Counted from the first letter of the stretch, positions 13,322-21,146 are shown. The stretch: 21,589 nt of DNA from JBBRUG01 sp038247995 (GCA_038247995.1 JBBRUG010000058.1:1-21589); one strand, 5' to 3'. Translations and numbers: made by a program. The notes: generated by a model not told the origin, from the sequence alone.

Positions 13322-14902
13322 CTACTCCACAGTAAACCGAATCACGTAGCTTAGCTCGCTGTTGCGGCGGCGATTATTCGCATTGTCGGAGCTTTGCAGT
13401 ACCAGCGTCCAGAGGCCGCGCGGCGTTTCGGCGGTGGCTTCAAGTTGCACAAACACCTGGCCATCTTCATTGGCGACGAGCGGTTCGTCGAAGGTGATAA
13501 TTGTGCCGTCGGGGGCGTTCAGCCAGTACCCGACAAGTTCGTTGTTGCGGAAGCCGGTGCCATAAAAAGTAAAGACAGTGCCGGGCGGGCCGCGCTCAGG
13601 GCTGACTCCCGCCGGCGCCGGATCATCGCTTGTAATCGTGAAAGCAATCTGTACTTCGGCACGGGTGCGCTGTGTACGGGCGGCGAGTGTCCAGGTACCG
13701 GGTTGCGCATCAGCGGGCGAAGTCCAACTCCAGGCGGCGTTACCTTCAGCATCCACCTCCACGCTATCGGCAAGTGCAACCGGTAGATTATCCGGATCAG
13801 TCAAGCCAAAGCGCAACTCTTCACCAGCCGGCATGTTGCTAAAACTGAAATTGAAACTGCTGCCCTGCGGCGCCGACTGCGGATCGACACTGCCAGTCGG
13901 CCCGACGGCGGGCGGCGGCGGCGAGTTCTCGCCACCAACAGTAAAGTCGACGACAACCTCGCGAACCTCAACACGGCCGCGCGCCAACTCACGGGTGACG
14001 GCGCGCCAAGCGCCGGCGGGCGCATCGGCGGGCGCTATCCAGGTCCAGTTGGCTGTGCCATTGTCGTCGGCGCGGAAATAAGGCACGCCATCAACCTGCG
14101 TACCATCGGGCTGAATAACGAAGCTGCCGAGTTCTTCGGCGGGCGGGAAGCCGCCAATCGTAAAGCTGAAAGTAGTACCGGGCGCGCCGCTGGTGGGGCT
14201 GACGCCGGCGATTGGCTCGGGCGGCAGTTCGGCGGCGACCGTGAAGGGGATGGCAACTTCGTAGCTGCTGAGCACACCGCGGGCGCGGGCGATCCACGTA
14301 CCGCCCCGCGCATCGTTGGGGCTGTTCCACTGCCAGAGTGCAAGGCCCGTATCATCGGCGATAATCGTTGTGCCCTCACCCGGCACGAGATCAACATTAT
14401 CCCCGGTGGGGCTGCTGAACCACGCGCCGATCCGTTCGCCAGGACGGAAGCCGCTGGCACTGAAGCTGAATGTGATGCCCGGCTCGCCACGTTCAGGGCT
14501 AACAGTTGTGGCCGGCGCAGCACGGCCGGGGCCGGGCAACACCGTAAAGCCGATCCCGATTCGCGCATTCGAGCGAATGCCGCGGGCCGCCATCGTCCAG
14601 TCGCCGGTCGGCTGATCGCCGTCGATATCCCACGTCCAGAGCGCGCCGCCGGCGGCATCGGCAGGAACCGACGGGTAGCGCGGATACGAAACGCCTGTTG
14701 GCGCCGTAGCCCAGATATCAACGCGCTCGCCGGGTTCAAAGCCATCAGCGGTGAAAGTCAGCCGGTCGCCGGCGCTGCCGGTGGGCGGGAAAACGGTACC
14801 GGACTGCGCACGGGCGACTGCGGCGGGAATCAGTGTGCCGAGCAGGGCCACGATTCCAATCAGGGTGAAGATCCGGATGAGGCGCGTTGCAGAAATTGAC
14901 AT
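13322..14902 (-). CDS. Secreted protein of five tandem Ig-like modules
   Basis: About 526 residues. The start at 14902 gives a classical signal peptide, MSISATRLIRIF followed by TLIGIVALLGTLIPAAV and a likely cleavage after ARA before QSG; an upstream in-frame start at 14947 would put extra residues before it. The mature part is five repeats of about 90-95 residues. Each opens with a variant of VSPERGEPGTTFSF, has a GF.PGE strand, a Trp-rich W.W.SPADA middle, a G.W...AR strand, and ends in FTV. Copies begin at FPPTGSAGD, VSPERGEPG, VSPTSGAPG, VDPQSAPQG and VSPERGPPG. These are IPT/Ig-like beta-sandwich modules; no anchor, sortase motif or catalytic residues are visible. It is likely a structural or adhesive surface or extracellular protein; the partner is unknown. 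Confidence 0.85.
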   Translation of the reverse strand: MSISATRLIRIFTLIGIVALLGTLIPAAVARAQSGTVFPPTGSAGDRLTFTADGFEPGERVDIWATAPTGVSYPRYPSVPADAAGGALWTWDIDGDQPTGDWTMAARGIRSNARIGIGFTVLPGPGRAAPATTVSPERGEPGITFSFSASGFRPGERIGAWFSSPTGDNVDLVPGEGTTIIADDTGLALWQWNSPNDARGGTWIARARGVLSSYEVAIPFTVAAELPPEPIAGVSPTSGAPGTTFSFTIGGFPPAEELGSFVIQPDGTQVDGVPYFRADDNGTANWTWIAPADAPAGAWRAVTRELARGRVEVREVVVDFTVGGENSPPPPAVGPTGSVDPQSAPQGSSFNFSFSNMPAGEELRFGLTDPDNLPVALADSVEVDAEGNAAWSWTSPADAQPGTWTLAARTQRTRAEVQIAFTITSDDPAPAGVSPERGPPGTVFTFYGTGFRNNELVGYWLNAPDGTIITFDEPLVANEDGQVFVQLEATAETPRGLWTLVLQSSDNANNRRRNSELSYVIRFTVE

Positions 14903-15133
14903 AATGTATTTATCCAAATTGAAGCGGGAATGCATCAGGATCGACATAGTGCGTATGCCGCTGACGCCTGAATTCCAACACCTAGCCTACAAACACAGGT
15001 GTTCGTTCCATGGAGAGGATACCACAACTTGCGTGTCGGCGTCACCGTTCCGAGGGGTGATCGGCGCTCATCCTTTGGTGTGGTCTGAACGGCGTAACTC
15101 GGTGCGCTATGCTGGATGCCAGGCTGGACAACG

Positions 15134-15142
15134 TGGTACAAT
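15134..15142 (+). promoter_or_regulatory. Extended -10 promoter for the phosphotransferase gene
   Basis: TGGTACAAT lies 42 bases before the ATG at 15185 and is identical to 5172-5180. The -35 region is not recognisable. The rest of the 282-base gap 14903-15184 between the two divergent genes shows no gene or clear repeat. Confidence 0.5.
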
Positions 15143-15184
15143 CGCGGCGACGTTTCGTCTACTGATGCGCTCGAACGAACCCTA

Positions 15185-16171
15185 ATGCTTACCCAGAACA
15201 CTATTCAACAAGCCCTGGCTCATTATGAGCTTGGCGCATTGCACAGCATGCGGCCGGCCACGCATGGCCTGGTAAACGAAACCGCGTTTATTGAGACGAA
15301 CCTGGGGCGGTTTGTGGTGCGGCGCAATCAACGTCGGCTTGGGCAGGCGTCACTTGATCTGCGCCAACGCGTGCTGAGCTTTCTGCGCACGCGCGGCTTT
15401 CCGGCGCCGCGCCTCCTGGCCGCCCGTGATGGCGCAACGGCGGTAGCCGTCGGCGGACGGTTCTTTGAAGTGTTCACCTTTATTGAAGGCGATGACTTTA
15501 ACCCTGATCGTGCTGCGCACCTGAGTGCAACCGGGGCGATTCTGGCGCGTTATCATGAGGTTATCGCCGCCTTCCCCGATCCGCCGCCGGCGCAAGAGCC
15601 GCGTTATGTGCCCGGCGGTTTGCATGGCCTGACCGAGCGGTTGATGCAGCGTGACATAATGGGTGATCTGACAGGGTTACTCAGTTGGTACGACATCCGC
15701 GCCGCGGAGTTACACCACACCCTCGCTGATTCAGCCTACTCCGCACTCCCGCATGTGCTGATCCACGGTGACATTCATCGCGACAATATCCTCTTTCGGG
15801 GCGATGTTGTTGCCGCGCTGCTCGATTTCGACCAGGTGACGATTGACGCGCGGCTGGTCGATCTGGCCGATGCGCTGGTTGGGTTGGCCTGCGGCGCGCC
15901 GCCTGAAGGCTGGTCACCCTGGGGCGTCTACTCCGGCCCGCTCGATCCGGAACGCGCGCAGCAAATGCTCGGCGGTTACATGGCCAAAGCGTCACTCAGC
16001 GCAGCCGAGCGCACCGCGTTGCCGATCCTTGTCGAGACAATCTGGTTACAGGGCAATTTGCGTCGTGTACTTGTCACGAGCGATGCTGAGCCGGAGTATC
16101 ATGCGGAGGTACTGGAGCAGGGGCGCTGGCTGAGCAGGTGGATGCAGGCCAATGCCGAGGCGTTGCGCTGA
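15185..16171 (+). CDS. APH-fold phosphotransferase (homoserine kinase type II/aminoglycoside phosphotransferase-like)
   Basis: A 328-residue kinase of the APH/ChoK superfamily, which phosphorylates hydroxyl groups of small molecules with ATP. The N-lobe has THGLVNETAFIETNLGRFVVRR, a nucleotide-binding hairpin with FVVRR in place of the usual lysine-containing strand. The hinge is FEVFTFIEGDDF. The catalytic loop is HVLIHGDIHRDNILF (Asp of HGD, Asn of RDN), and the metal-binding Asp is in AALLDFDQV. The SRHA/HGLxN layout and the length suit type II homoserine kinase (ThrB2-like), but no threonine-pathway gene is nearby, so the substrate is open (homoserine, choline, sugar or antibiotic). The start at 15185 is chosen for family fit; its ribosome site is poor. 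Confidence 0.85.
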   Translation: MLTQNTIQQALAHYELGALHSMRPATHGLVNETAFIETNLGRFVVRRNQRRLGQASLDLRQRVLSFLRTRGFPAPRLLAARDGATAVAVGGRFFEVFTFIEGDDFNPDRAAHLSATGAILARYHEVIAAFPDPPPAQEPRYVPGGLHGLTERLMQRDIMGDLTGLLSWYDIRAAELHHTLADSAYSALPHVLIHGDIHRDNILFRGDVVAALLDFDQVTIDARLVDLADALVGLACGAPPEGWSPWGVYSGPLDPERAQQMLGGYMAKASLSAAERTALPILVETIWLQGNLRRVLVTSDAEPEYHAEVLEQGRWLSRWMQANAEALR

Positions 16172-16192
16172 ACGTAGGCGGGAGGGCGATCT

Positions 16193-16219
16193 GCAGATGG
16201 CGCAGATGACGCAGATTGC
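16193..16219. repeat. Three 9-bp tandem repeats (GCAGATGRC)
   Basis: GCAGATGGC, GCAGATGAC and GCAGATTGC follow each other in the 147-base gap between the phosphotransferase gene and the next gene. This type of 9-bp unit occurs in intergenic DNA of several bacterial phyla. Nothing else is recognisable in the gap. Confidence 0.6.
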
Positions 16220-16318
16220 TGCGCGCAACCCTGGCGGGAAGCGGCAGCATGGTCGCCTCCGCCAGTGCGCTCGCAACATGGCTAATGAGGATCAATCTTC
16301 AACTTCGGGGAGGAACCC

Positions 16319-16837
16319 ATGACCGATCGCACAGCATATACCGACGACGAGTGGAGCCAACTGATCGCCGCGCCCGCCGCAGTGATTGCGGCGGTGATCG
16401 GAGCCAGCCCCGGCGGGCCGGTGGCGATTATGCAGGAAGTCGGTGCGGCGGTGAAGTTTTTTGAGGCGGCGGCGCGTACGCGCCAGGATAATTCGCTGAT
16501 CGCCGCGCTACTCGTCACTCTCAAGGGGCATTTCGAATCGTACCTGGGGAAAGGCTCTCCCGACGAGGCAGTGGCCGGGATCGACATCATGGCCATGGGC
16601 AAAGATCCGCAGGCGGCAGTGGCGATGGTCGCCCTGGTGCCGGGGCTACTTGCGGCCAAAGGCGCCGGCGCTGCGGGCGACGAGTTGCGCGCCTGGATGA
16701 ACGAACTTGCCCATGTTGTCGCCCATGCCGCGACCGAAGGCGGCTTTTTAGGCATGGGCGGCGAGCAGGTCAATGCCGCTGAAACGCAGATCCTCAACGA
16801 TCTCGGCGCGGCGCTGGGGCTGGTTGCTGAGGGCTGA
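16319..16837 (+). CDS. Conserved-looking cytosolic protein of unknown function
   Basis: A 172-residue, Ala- and Gly-rich, mostly helical protein without signal peptide or cysteines. A strong ribosome site (GGGGAGGA) precedes the ATG at 16319. The first half reads YTDDEWSQLIAAPAAVIAAVIGASPGGPVAIMQEV, then a helix VKFFEAAARTRQDNSLIAALLVTL. The second half contains VAMVALVPGLLAAKGAGAAGDELRAWMNELAHVVAHAATEGGFLGMGG. The regular helix pattern with an acidic N-terminus and EGGFLGMGG near the end recalls small tellurite-resistance/TerB-like or stress proteins, but the similarity is too weak to name a family. It is the last chromosomal gene before the tRNA scar. Confidence 0.75.
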   Translation: MTDRTAYTDDEWSQLIAAPAAVIAAVIGASPGGPVAIMQEVGAAVKFFEAAARTRQDNSLIAALLVTLKGHFESYLGKGSPDEAVAGIDIMAMGKDPQAAVAMVALVPGLLAAKGAGAAGDELRAWMNELAHVVAHAATEGGFLGMGGEQVNAAETQILNDLGAALGLVAEG

Positions 16838-16957
16838 GCGTTGGGGCAATAGTCCGGCGCAACCAAATGCAGGGCTAGAGATGTGGCCATCCGTGATGCG
16901 GTTGCGCTCGGTCGAATTCGTAACTATATTGCAGCCAATCCGCACCGTTGGTCGAAT

Positions 16958-16975
16958 AAAAAAGGCCATGGGCCT
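16958..16975 (-). terminator. Minus-strand intrinsic terminator downstream of the tRNA fragment
   Basis: Read on the minus strand, AGGCC-CAT-GGCCT is followed by TTTTT. It lies about 85 bases beyond the tRNA 3' end at 17059 on the same strand, so it is probably the original terminator of the tRNA-Thr transcript left behind with the 3' half. Another hairpin, GAGGGCCG (17000-17007) with CGGCCCTC (17029-17036), lies between them. Confidence 0.5.
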
Positions 16976-17058
16976 GGATTATGGCGCTAAAGATAGCCCG
17001 AGGGCCGAGGAAGCGACATGCGCTGCCCCGGCCCTCTGCATTGTACTGCCCAAACGTG

Positions 17059-17103
17059 TGGAGCCAATGGAGAGGCTCGAACTCTCGACCTGCTGTTTAC
17101 GAA
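17059..17103 (-). other. 3' half of tRNA-Thr(CGT): attachment-site scar of an integrated element
   Basis: Read on the minus strand, this is anticodon loop TTCGTAA (anticodon CGT), the 3' anticodon stem strand ACAGC, variable loop AGGTC, T-arm GAGAG-TTCGAGC-CTCTC, acceptor strand CATTGGC, discriminator T and CCA. The 5' anticodon stem strand should be GCTGT but is GGAAA (17104-17108), and no 5' half, D-arm or matching GCCAATG follows. The match thus ends exactly at the anticodon loop, the usual crossover limit for tyrosine integrases at tRNA genes. The chromosome lies to the left and the element to the right. The intact tRNA should be at the element's other end, outside the window. Confidence 0.85.
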
Positions 17104-17208
17104 TTTCCCGTAGAGCTTTCTCAGCGGTGGTGTCTGAATGACTCTTGGCTTTCTGATGCGGTTCCTGATCCGGTTGATCTCCCCTCCGACGACCACGAGC
17201 GCAACGGC

Positions 17209-19581
17209 GTGGCTCCCGGCGTGGCTCCCGCGCCGATAACCTTAGATCTGTCGGCGGCGGCGCTGCTCGCCGTGCTCCATCGGGGCGGTGCGGCAGGTTA
17301 CTACTGGCGACCAAAAGGTGCCGGCTCGACATGGTTTGGAGCAGGAGCGCCGCCCGCGCCACCCGCTTATGAGGATGTCTACTTCGGCGTTCACCCGGCG
17401 ACGGCGATGGGCAGGCCAGGCCAACGCAGCACTACCGCTACGGTCGCTGCCCTGGCCTGCCTCTACGCCGAGTTCGACGCCAAGGACTTCACGGGAGGGA
17501 AGGCTGAGTCGCTAAGTCATGTGGAAGCGCTCGCGCCGCCGCCTTCGGCAGTTGTCGACTCCGGCGGCGGCTATCACTGTTACTGGTTGCTCAGCGAACC
17601 CTGGCTCATTCACAACGAAGATGAGCGCCAACGGGCGCGTGAACTTCAAGCCCGCTGGGTCGAGGTGGTCGGCGGCGACCGGGCATCCCGCGACCTGGTG
17701 CGCATGCTGCGGGTTCCCGGCACGCTAAACAGCAAGTATCACCCGCCCCGCCCCGTCATCTTGCTGCGCCTTGATCTCGATGCGCACTATGATCTGGACG
17801 CACTGGAGCGCCACGTTCGCGCCAGGCTGCCTCCACTACCTCCACCGCCGATCATGCCTGCCCAGGTCGGCTCACTCGCGCCGGCCAATAACTCCGGCAG
17901 TGTGAAAGAACTCATCGCTGCGTTCAACCACGAGCACCCGGCTGAGCAGCTGCTTGCCGCCTATGGCGCAACCCGCACTCGCGCTGGCTGGGCCTGTACC
18001 TGTGGAGTGAACCACAGCCACGAAACCCAGATCGGGGTGCTGAGCGGCGGTCGGCTGGTCTTTTTCTCGCCCCGTTGCGCCTGGGCGCCCGCCCGCACCG
18101 ACCGCAACGGACGTCCGATCGCCGACAGCTTCGATCTCTTCACGATTGTGGAACACGGCGGCGACAAGGCAGCAGCATTACGTGCGCTGCGAACTGCCGG
18201 TTCTACTAGGCCAAACAATTTCCCCAGTGCGCCGGTTGATCGTGATCGGCGCGAAACCGATGCGGCTCAGGCCGAGGCACGGCGGCGCGATGCGCTGCAA
18301 AAACGCGAGACTCGACGGCATGAGGCTGCTACAACACTTCAGGCGGTACGTGATCGAGCCGCCAAAGACGGAACGCTCACACCCTGTGAGCGGGCGGTGC
18401 TTCTAGCACTGCTGGATGTCGCCGGCGAGCGGGACTGGTGCCGGCCCTCGAAAGCGCGCCTCTGCGCGATGAGCAGCTACGCCCTCGGCAGTGTAAAGCG
18501 AGCGTTGATGCGGCTGGAGGCACGCGACTACTTCAGCAGCCAGGGCGACGGTGGCCGCAGTACGGACACGGCGATCCGAACGTTTCTACGTGGATCATCG
18601 CCGCCACCTGACGCACCGCAGTTTCTACGTGGATCATCGACGGACGACGTGAGCGGATGTTCCTACGTGGATCATGCTGCCTCGCTGATGATCCCCGAGT
18701 CAGTAGGTATTCAAGAACAAGATATATACAGTAAGGCGAGTGAGGCCGGGGCGTCGTCCCACACCGGCAGCCCGGCGGCGGCACTGGTTGCGCCGAGCGC
18801 AGCCTACGAGGTCGACGAATGGGCGGCGCTGTTGGCTAATCGCGATGCTGCACCGCCACTGCTCGATCCGGCAGCACGCGCCGCCTGGGATGTTCAGGAT
18901 GGCCTTTGCGATATCTCCCCAGCCGGTCGGCCCGAAGTCCAGCAAGCCGCAGCAGAGGAAGAATCCGCAATTGCGGCCGATGAGGCGCGGATCCTGGCGT
19001 ACCGTGCGACGTGGCGTGAGATGCCGCCGCCGGCGTCGCGAGAACTGCCGCCTGAGGAAGACGAGACGGTCGCATTTCCCGGTGGCGCGAGTTTCGACCC
19101 CAACGCTAGCTGTGTTGAGCCGTTCGACCTCGACGCACACTGGGTACAGCGTACGCGTACTGACGCGAGCCGCGTTCCGGACTTAGTTGCACAGCCGGTT
19201 GCCCCTCTTGTCGTGTTTGTCTCACGCGCGCAGATCGACCCGGATCACCGCCGGAGGATTAGCGAACTGACGAGCAAGGCCCAGTTCTGCCGGCACAAAG
19301 CCAGGGTTGCGACAAGCAGAGCGCAACGACGTTGGGCGCGACGCGAAGTCGAGCGGCTCAGCTACCAGGTGCAAGCACTCAAAGCCGAGCAGGTCGCCGT
19401 ATCGGCTGAGTATGCACGGCGGACAGCACGGTGTGCAACGGAAGCGTCAGCGGACACAGGGCATCCGCCTGTCCTGGCCTCACCCGCCTTCAGCGTTGTT
19501 CAGAACACCTTGTTTAGCTACGTACACGAAACACCGATCGGTGGAGGAAGCGAGGAGTGGAAGCGGCGAGGAGGCTCATGA
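17209..19581 (+). CDS. Primase-like plasmid/integrative-element replication protein (RepB/prim-pol type)
   Basis: About 790 residues. An archaeo-eukaryotic-type primase domain is recognisable in the first 200: the metal pair in LYAEFDAKD (Glu88, Asp90), SGGGYHCYW (118-126, His123), and RDLVRMLRVPGTLNSKY (161-177). A second region has CTCGVNHSH (263-271) and DSFDLFTIVEHGGDKAAALRAL (307-327), typical of replication primases. A winged-helix-like segment (PCERAVLLALLDV to LMRLEARDYF, about 392-442) follows, then a low-complexity linker holding DNA repeats. The C-terminus is coiled coil (HRRRISELTSKAQ to VQALKAEQVAV). It probably starts replication of the excised element. The frame is open back to an ATG at 16981, but that part is antisense of the tRNA scar; the GTG at 17209 is the first plausible start after it. 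No strong ribosome site is seen at either. Confidence 0.8.
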   Translation: MAPGVAPAPITLDLSAAALLAVLHRGGAAGYYWRPKGAGSTWFGAGAPPAPPAYEDVYFGVHPATAMGRPGQRSTTATVAALACLYAEFDAKDFTGGKAESLSHVEALAPPPSAVVDSGGGYHCYWLLSEPWLIHNEDERQRARELQARWVEVVGGDRASRDLVRMLRVPGTLNSKYHPPRPVILLRLDLDAHYDLDALERHVRARLPPLPPPPIMPAQVGSLAPANNSGSVKELIAAFNHEHPAEQLLAAYGATRTRAGWACTCGVNHSHETQIGVLSGGRLVFFSPRCAWAPARTDRNGRPIADSFDLFTIVEHGGDKAAALRALRTAGSTRPNNFPSAPVDRDRRETDAAQAEARRRDALQKRETRRHEAATTLQAVRDRAAKDGTLTPCERAVLLALLDVAGERDWCRPSKARLCAMSSYALGSVKRALMRLEARDYFSSQGDGGRSTDTAIRTFLRGSSPPPDAPQFLRGSSTDDVSGCSYVDHAASLMIPESVGIQEQDIYSKASEAGASSHTGSPAAALVAPSAAYEVDEWAALLANRDAAPPLLDPAARAAWDVQDGLCDISPAGRPEVQQAAAEEESAIAADEARILAYRATWREMPPPASRELPPEEDETVAFPGGASFDPNASCVEPFDLDAHWVQRTRTDASRVPDLVAQPVAPLVVFVSRAQIDPDHRRRISELTSKAQFCRHKARVATSRAQRRWARREVERLSYQVQALKAEQVAVSAEYARRTARCATEASADTGHPPVLASPAFSVVQNTLFSYVHETPIGGGSEEWKRRGGS
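18582..18675. repeat. Three iteron-like direct repeats inside the replication gene
   Basis: GTTTCTACGTGGATCATCG occurs at 18582-18600 and 18621-18639. A third copy, GTTCCTACGTGGATCAT at 18659-18675, differs by one base over 17. Repeat starts are 39 and 38 bases apart. The first two encode FLRGSS, but the third is in another frame (SYVDHA), so the conservation is in the DNA rather than the protein. Confidence 0.8.
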
Positions 19582-20077
19582 TGAACGTCATTCCATACCA
19601 GCCCAGGCCGGTCTCAGGGGTGATTATTTGGGTTATCAACCCGCAGCCCTTCGGCCGTCGCAGCCGCCAGCAGCCGGGCATCAGCGGCGAGGAAGGTGAG
19701 GCTGGGTCGCCCTGCACTGACCAGTTGAGCATTCCCGCCAAGGCCGAGGCCAAGTGCAGCGCATCGTAGGTACACAATGGGTGACGCTCCAACAGGACCC
19801 GCGTGCGGCCGAGCAGCGCGTTCGTCATCGGAACGAGCCGGTAACTACGACGACAACGCGCCAGAAAGTCATCCCGTACAGCCAAATAATCAGCAGGTTG
19901 CAGCGTACCTTCACGGACGCGCCGGTTGAACGCGCTGACAATCTCGACCAGGCTCAACCGTGCCGTTTCGATCCGGTTGCCCGAACGAGGAGCCGTCAAG
20001 GCGCGAAACCACGCCGAGCCTTGCTCCGGCAAGTGGCGTTTCACGAGGACGCTGCTGTCCGCATAGAACACCGCCAT
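19514..20077 (-). CDS. VapC-like PIN-domain toxin, apparently frameshifted near the C-terminus
   Basis: PIN-domain ribonucleases cleave tRNA or other RNA when freed from their antitoxin. Acidic site residues are visible: Asp7 (FYADSSVLVKRH), Glu45 (LSLVEIVSAF) and Asp105 (TYDALHLASALA). After residue 115 the open frame turns into unrelated sequence and runs to 19514, overlapping the replication gene. Adding one G to the minus-strand GGG run at 19736-19734 restores a normal PIN ending: AQLVSAGRPSLTFLAADARL, then LAAATAEGLRVDNP, with a stop at 19616-19614 and a total of 154 residues. This is a recent one-base loss or a sequencing error in a G run. The ATG overlaps the antitoxin stop by one base (TGATG), as in a toxin-antitoxin operon. 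Confidence 0.85.
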   Translation of the reverse strand: MAVFYADSSVLVKRHLPEQGSAWFRALTAPRSGNRIETARLSLVEIVSAFNRRVREGTLQPADYLAVRDDFLARCRRSYRLVPMTNALLGRTRVLLERHPLCTYDALHLASALAGMLNWSVQGDPASPSSPLMPGCWRLRRPKGCGLITQIITPETGLGWYGMTFIMSLLAASTPRFLHRSVFRVRS

Positions 20078-20391
20078 CAGAAGTTTTCCCCGCGATCCTC
20101 AATCACAATCTGTGCGAGTGGTGTTCCGGCGGGGATGCGCGCCCACAATGCATCGAGGGCTTCTTCAGAAAGCGGTTCAAGATCGGCAGGGATATCTTCC
20201 GGCACTTCCTGGAGCCCCGCCGCCACAAGGAGCGCGTCGATCGCTGCGTCATCATCGATCACCCTGCTTGCATCCGCAGGTGCTTCCTCAAGGATGGTGA
20301 GCAGCGCCCGTCGCGAACGAGAAACAACGACCGGCTCAAGTGGCTCGATCGTGCCATCGGCGTGGACGATAACGTCAATTGTGCGATGCAT
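20077..20391 (-). CDS. Antitoxin of the PIN-domain toxin
   Basis: A 104-residue acidic protein just upstream of, and overlapping by one base, the PIN toxin gene. The N-terminus MHRTIDVIVHADGTIEPLEPV resembles AF2212/DUF104-type and other VapB-like antitoxins that start with a beta-rich DNA-binding or dimerising segment. The C-terminal half (VIDDDAAIDALLVAAGLQEVPEDIPADLEPLSEEALDALWARI) is acidic and helical, as expected of the part that wraps the toxin. AGGAGGAA lies about 7 bases before the ATG at 20391, far stronger than the toxin's start, favouring excess antitoxin. The call depends mainly on the operon arrangement. Confidence 0.8.
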   Translation of the reverse strand: MHRTIDVIVHADGTIEPLEPVVVSRSRRALLTILEEAPADASRVIDDDAAIDALLVAAGLQEVPEDIPADLEPLSEEALDALWARIPAGTPLAQIVIEDRGENF

Positions 20392-20431
20392 CGTTCGCTT
20401 CCTCCTGCGCGATCAGCGATCTCCCTATTGC

Positions 20432-20440
20432 AGTATAGCA
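20432..20440 (-). promoter_or_regulatory. Extended -10 promoter of the toxin-antitoxin operon
   Basis: On the minus strand 20440-20432 reads TGCTATACT, an extended -10, 41 bases before the antitoxin ATG. The surrounding gap 20392-20696 (305 bases) has no gene but holds a 12-bp direct repeat, GGCTGCGACGCA, at 20467-20478 and 20515-20526. Confidence 0.5.
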
Positions 20441-20696
20441 CGGCCCTCAGGTGCGCTTCCCCCGCCGGCTGCGACGCATCTTGTGGCGCACCTTGCGGCG
20501 CAGAGGTCGGCGCAGGCTGCGACGCACACTCCGCGTGTTTTGCACACCTGGAGCGCATCAATACGACGAGAACAAGCCCTGGCGCCACACCCAACTACAT
20601 AGAGCGCGACCGGCTCCGTGCGCCGCCTTCCCGCTCAGGTTGACGGTCTCTGCCTCGGCGGCGACACTCCGCCGGCCGCGCCAAGGAACCCCGGCG

Positions 20697-21146
20697 ATGT
20701 CCCACTCCCCCGGCCTTGACCTGACTAATCTATTACTCGGCCTGGCCTGGCTGGGCGAGCTGGACCGCCGGCAAATCCAGCGGCTCTGGTTCGTCGACAA
20801 GAGCGTCTCCACCGTCGAGAAAACCCTCGCCCGGCTCCACAAGGATGAGTTGCTGGCAAAACGGGCCTGGAGCATCCGCGACGAGCAGCGCGGGGTCACC
20901 GTTCCGCAGCTCGCCCGCTGGTCGCTGACGCCTGCCGGTCATACGGACGTCAAAACCATCGACCAGAACCCGGCGAAGCCGGCCCAGGTTCGCCAGCAAC
21001 GGCTCATCCCCCACGATGCCAGCACCACCGAGACAATTGTCCGCATCATCGAGATCAGCCGGCGCAGCAAACTCAGCGGCCTGTACGTCGCTCACGAACT
21101 GCGCCTCGACCCGCAGCAGCGCCGGCCAATGTGCCCTGTGTGCTAG
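20697..21146 (+). CDS. Replication-relaxation family protein, C-terminally truncated
   Basis: The 149-residue product matches the N-terminal half of the replication-relaxation (Replic_Relax) family found on plasmids and integrative elements: a winged-helix region (LGLAWLGELDRRQIQRLWF, TVEKTLARLHKDELLAKR, RWSLTPAGH) followed by the start of the second domain (LSGLYVAHELRLDPQQRRPM). Full-length relatives continue from that last motif into a nuclease-like fold, but here the frame ends at TAG four residues later. Directly after it lies IS3-type sequence, so the gene was probably cut by that insertion. AAGGAA lies 8 bases before the ATG. The family's biochemical role is uncertain; it is associated with plasmid copy control or relaxation. 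Confidence 0.75.
   Translation: MSHSPGLDLTNLLLGLAWLGELDRRQIQRLWFVDKSVSTVEKTLARLHKDELLAKRAWSIRDEQRGVTVPQLARWSLTPAGHTDVKTIDQNPAKPAQVRQQRLIPHDASTTETIVRIIEISRRSKLSGLYVAHELRLDPQQRRPMCPVC

Noticed and set aside
4001..14919. Identical 14-mer GTATTTATCCAAAT at 4001-4014 and 14906-14919
   Set aside because: One copy spans the lipid-kinase stop codon and the other the leader of the Ig-like protein gene; no shared context supports a functional element.
17059..17148. Intact tRNA gene on the minus strand
   Set aside because: A GCCAAG can be found about 90 bases upstream, but it mismatches the acceptor strand at two positions, and the 5' anticodon stem and D-arm do not fold.
16981..17208. N-terminal extension of the replication protein from an ATG at 16981
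   Set aside because: It translates the antisense of the tRNA-Thr scar and flanking chromosome (peptide WRGSNSRPAVYE is a typical tRNA-antisense artefact), so it is not part of the element's original gene.
18582..18675. Possible CRISPR array
   Set aside because: Only three 17-19 bp repeats with about 20-bp spacers, inside a coding sequence and without cas genes.
20451..20696. Arg-rich N-terminal extension of the replication-relaxation gene
   Set aside because: Low-complexity Arg repeats without family similarity; the ATG at 20697 has a ribosome site and fits the family start.
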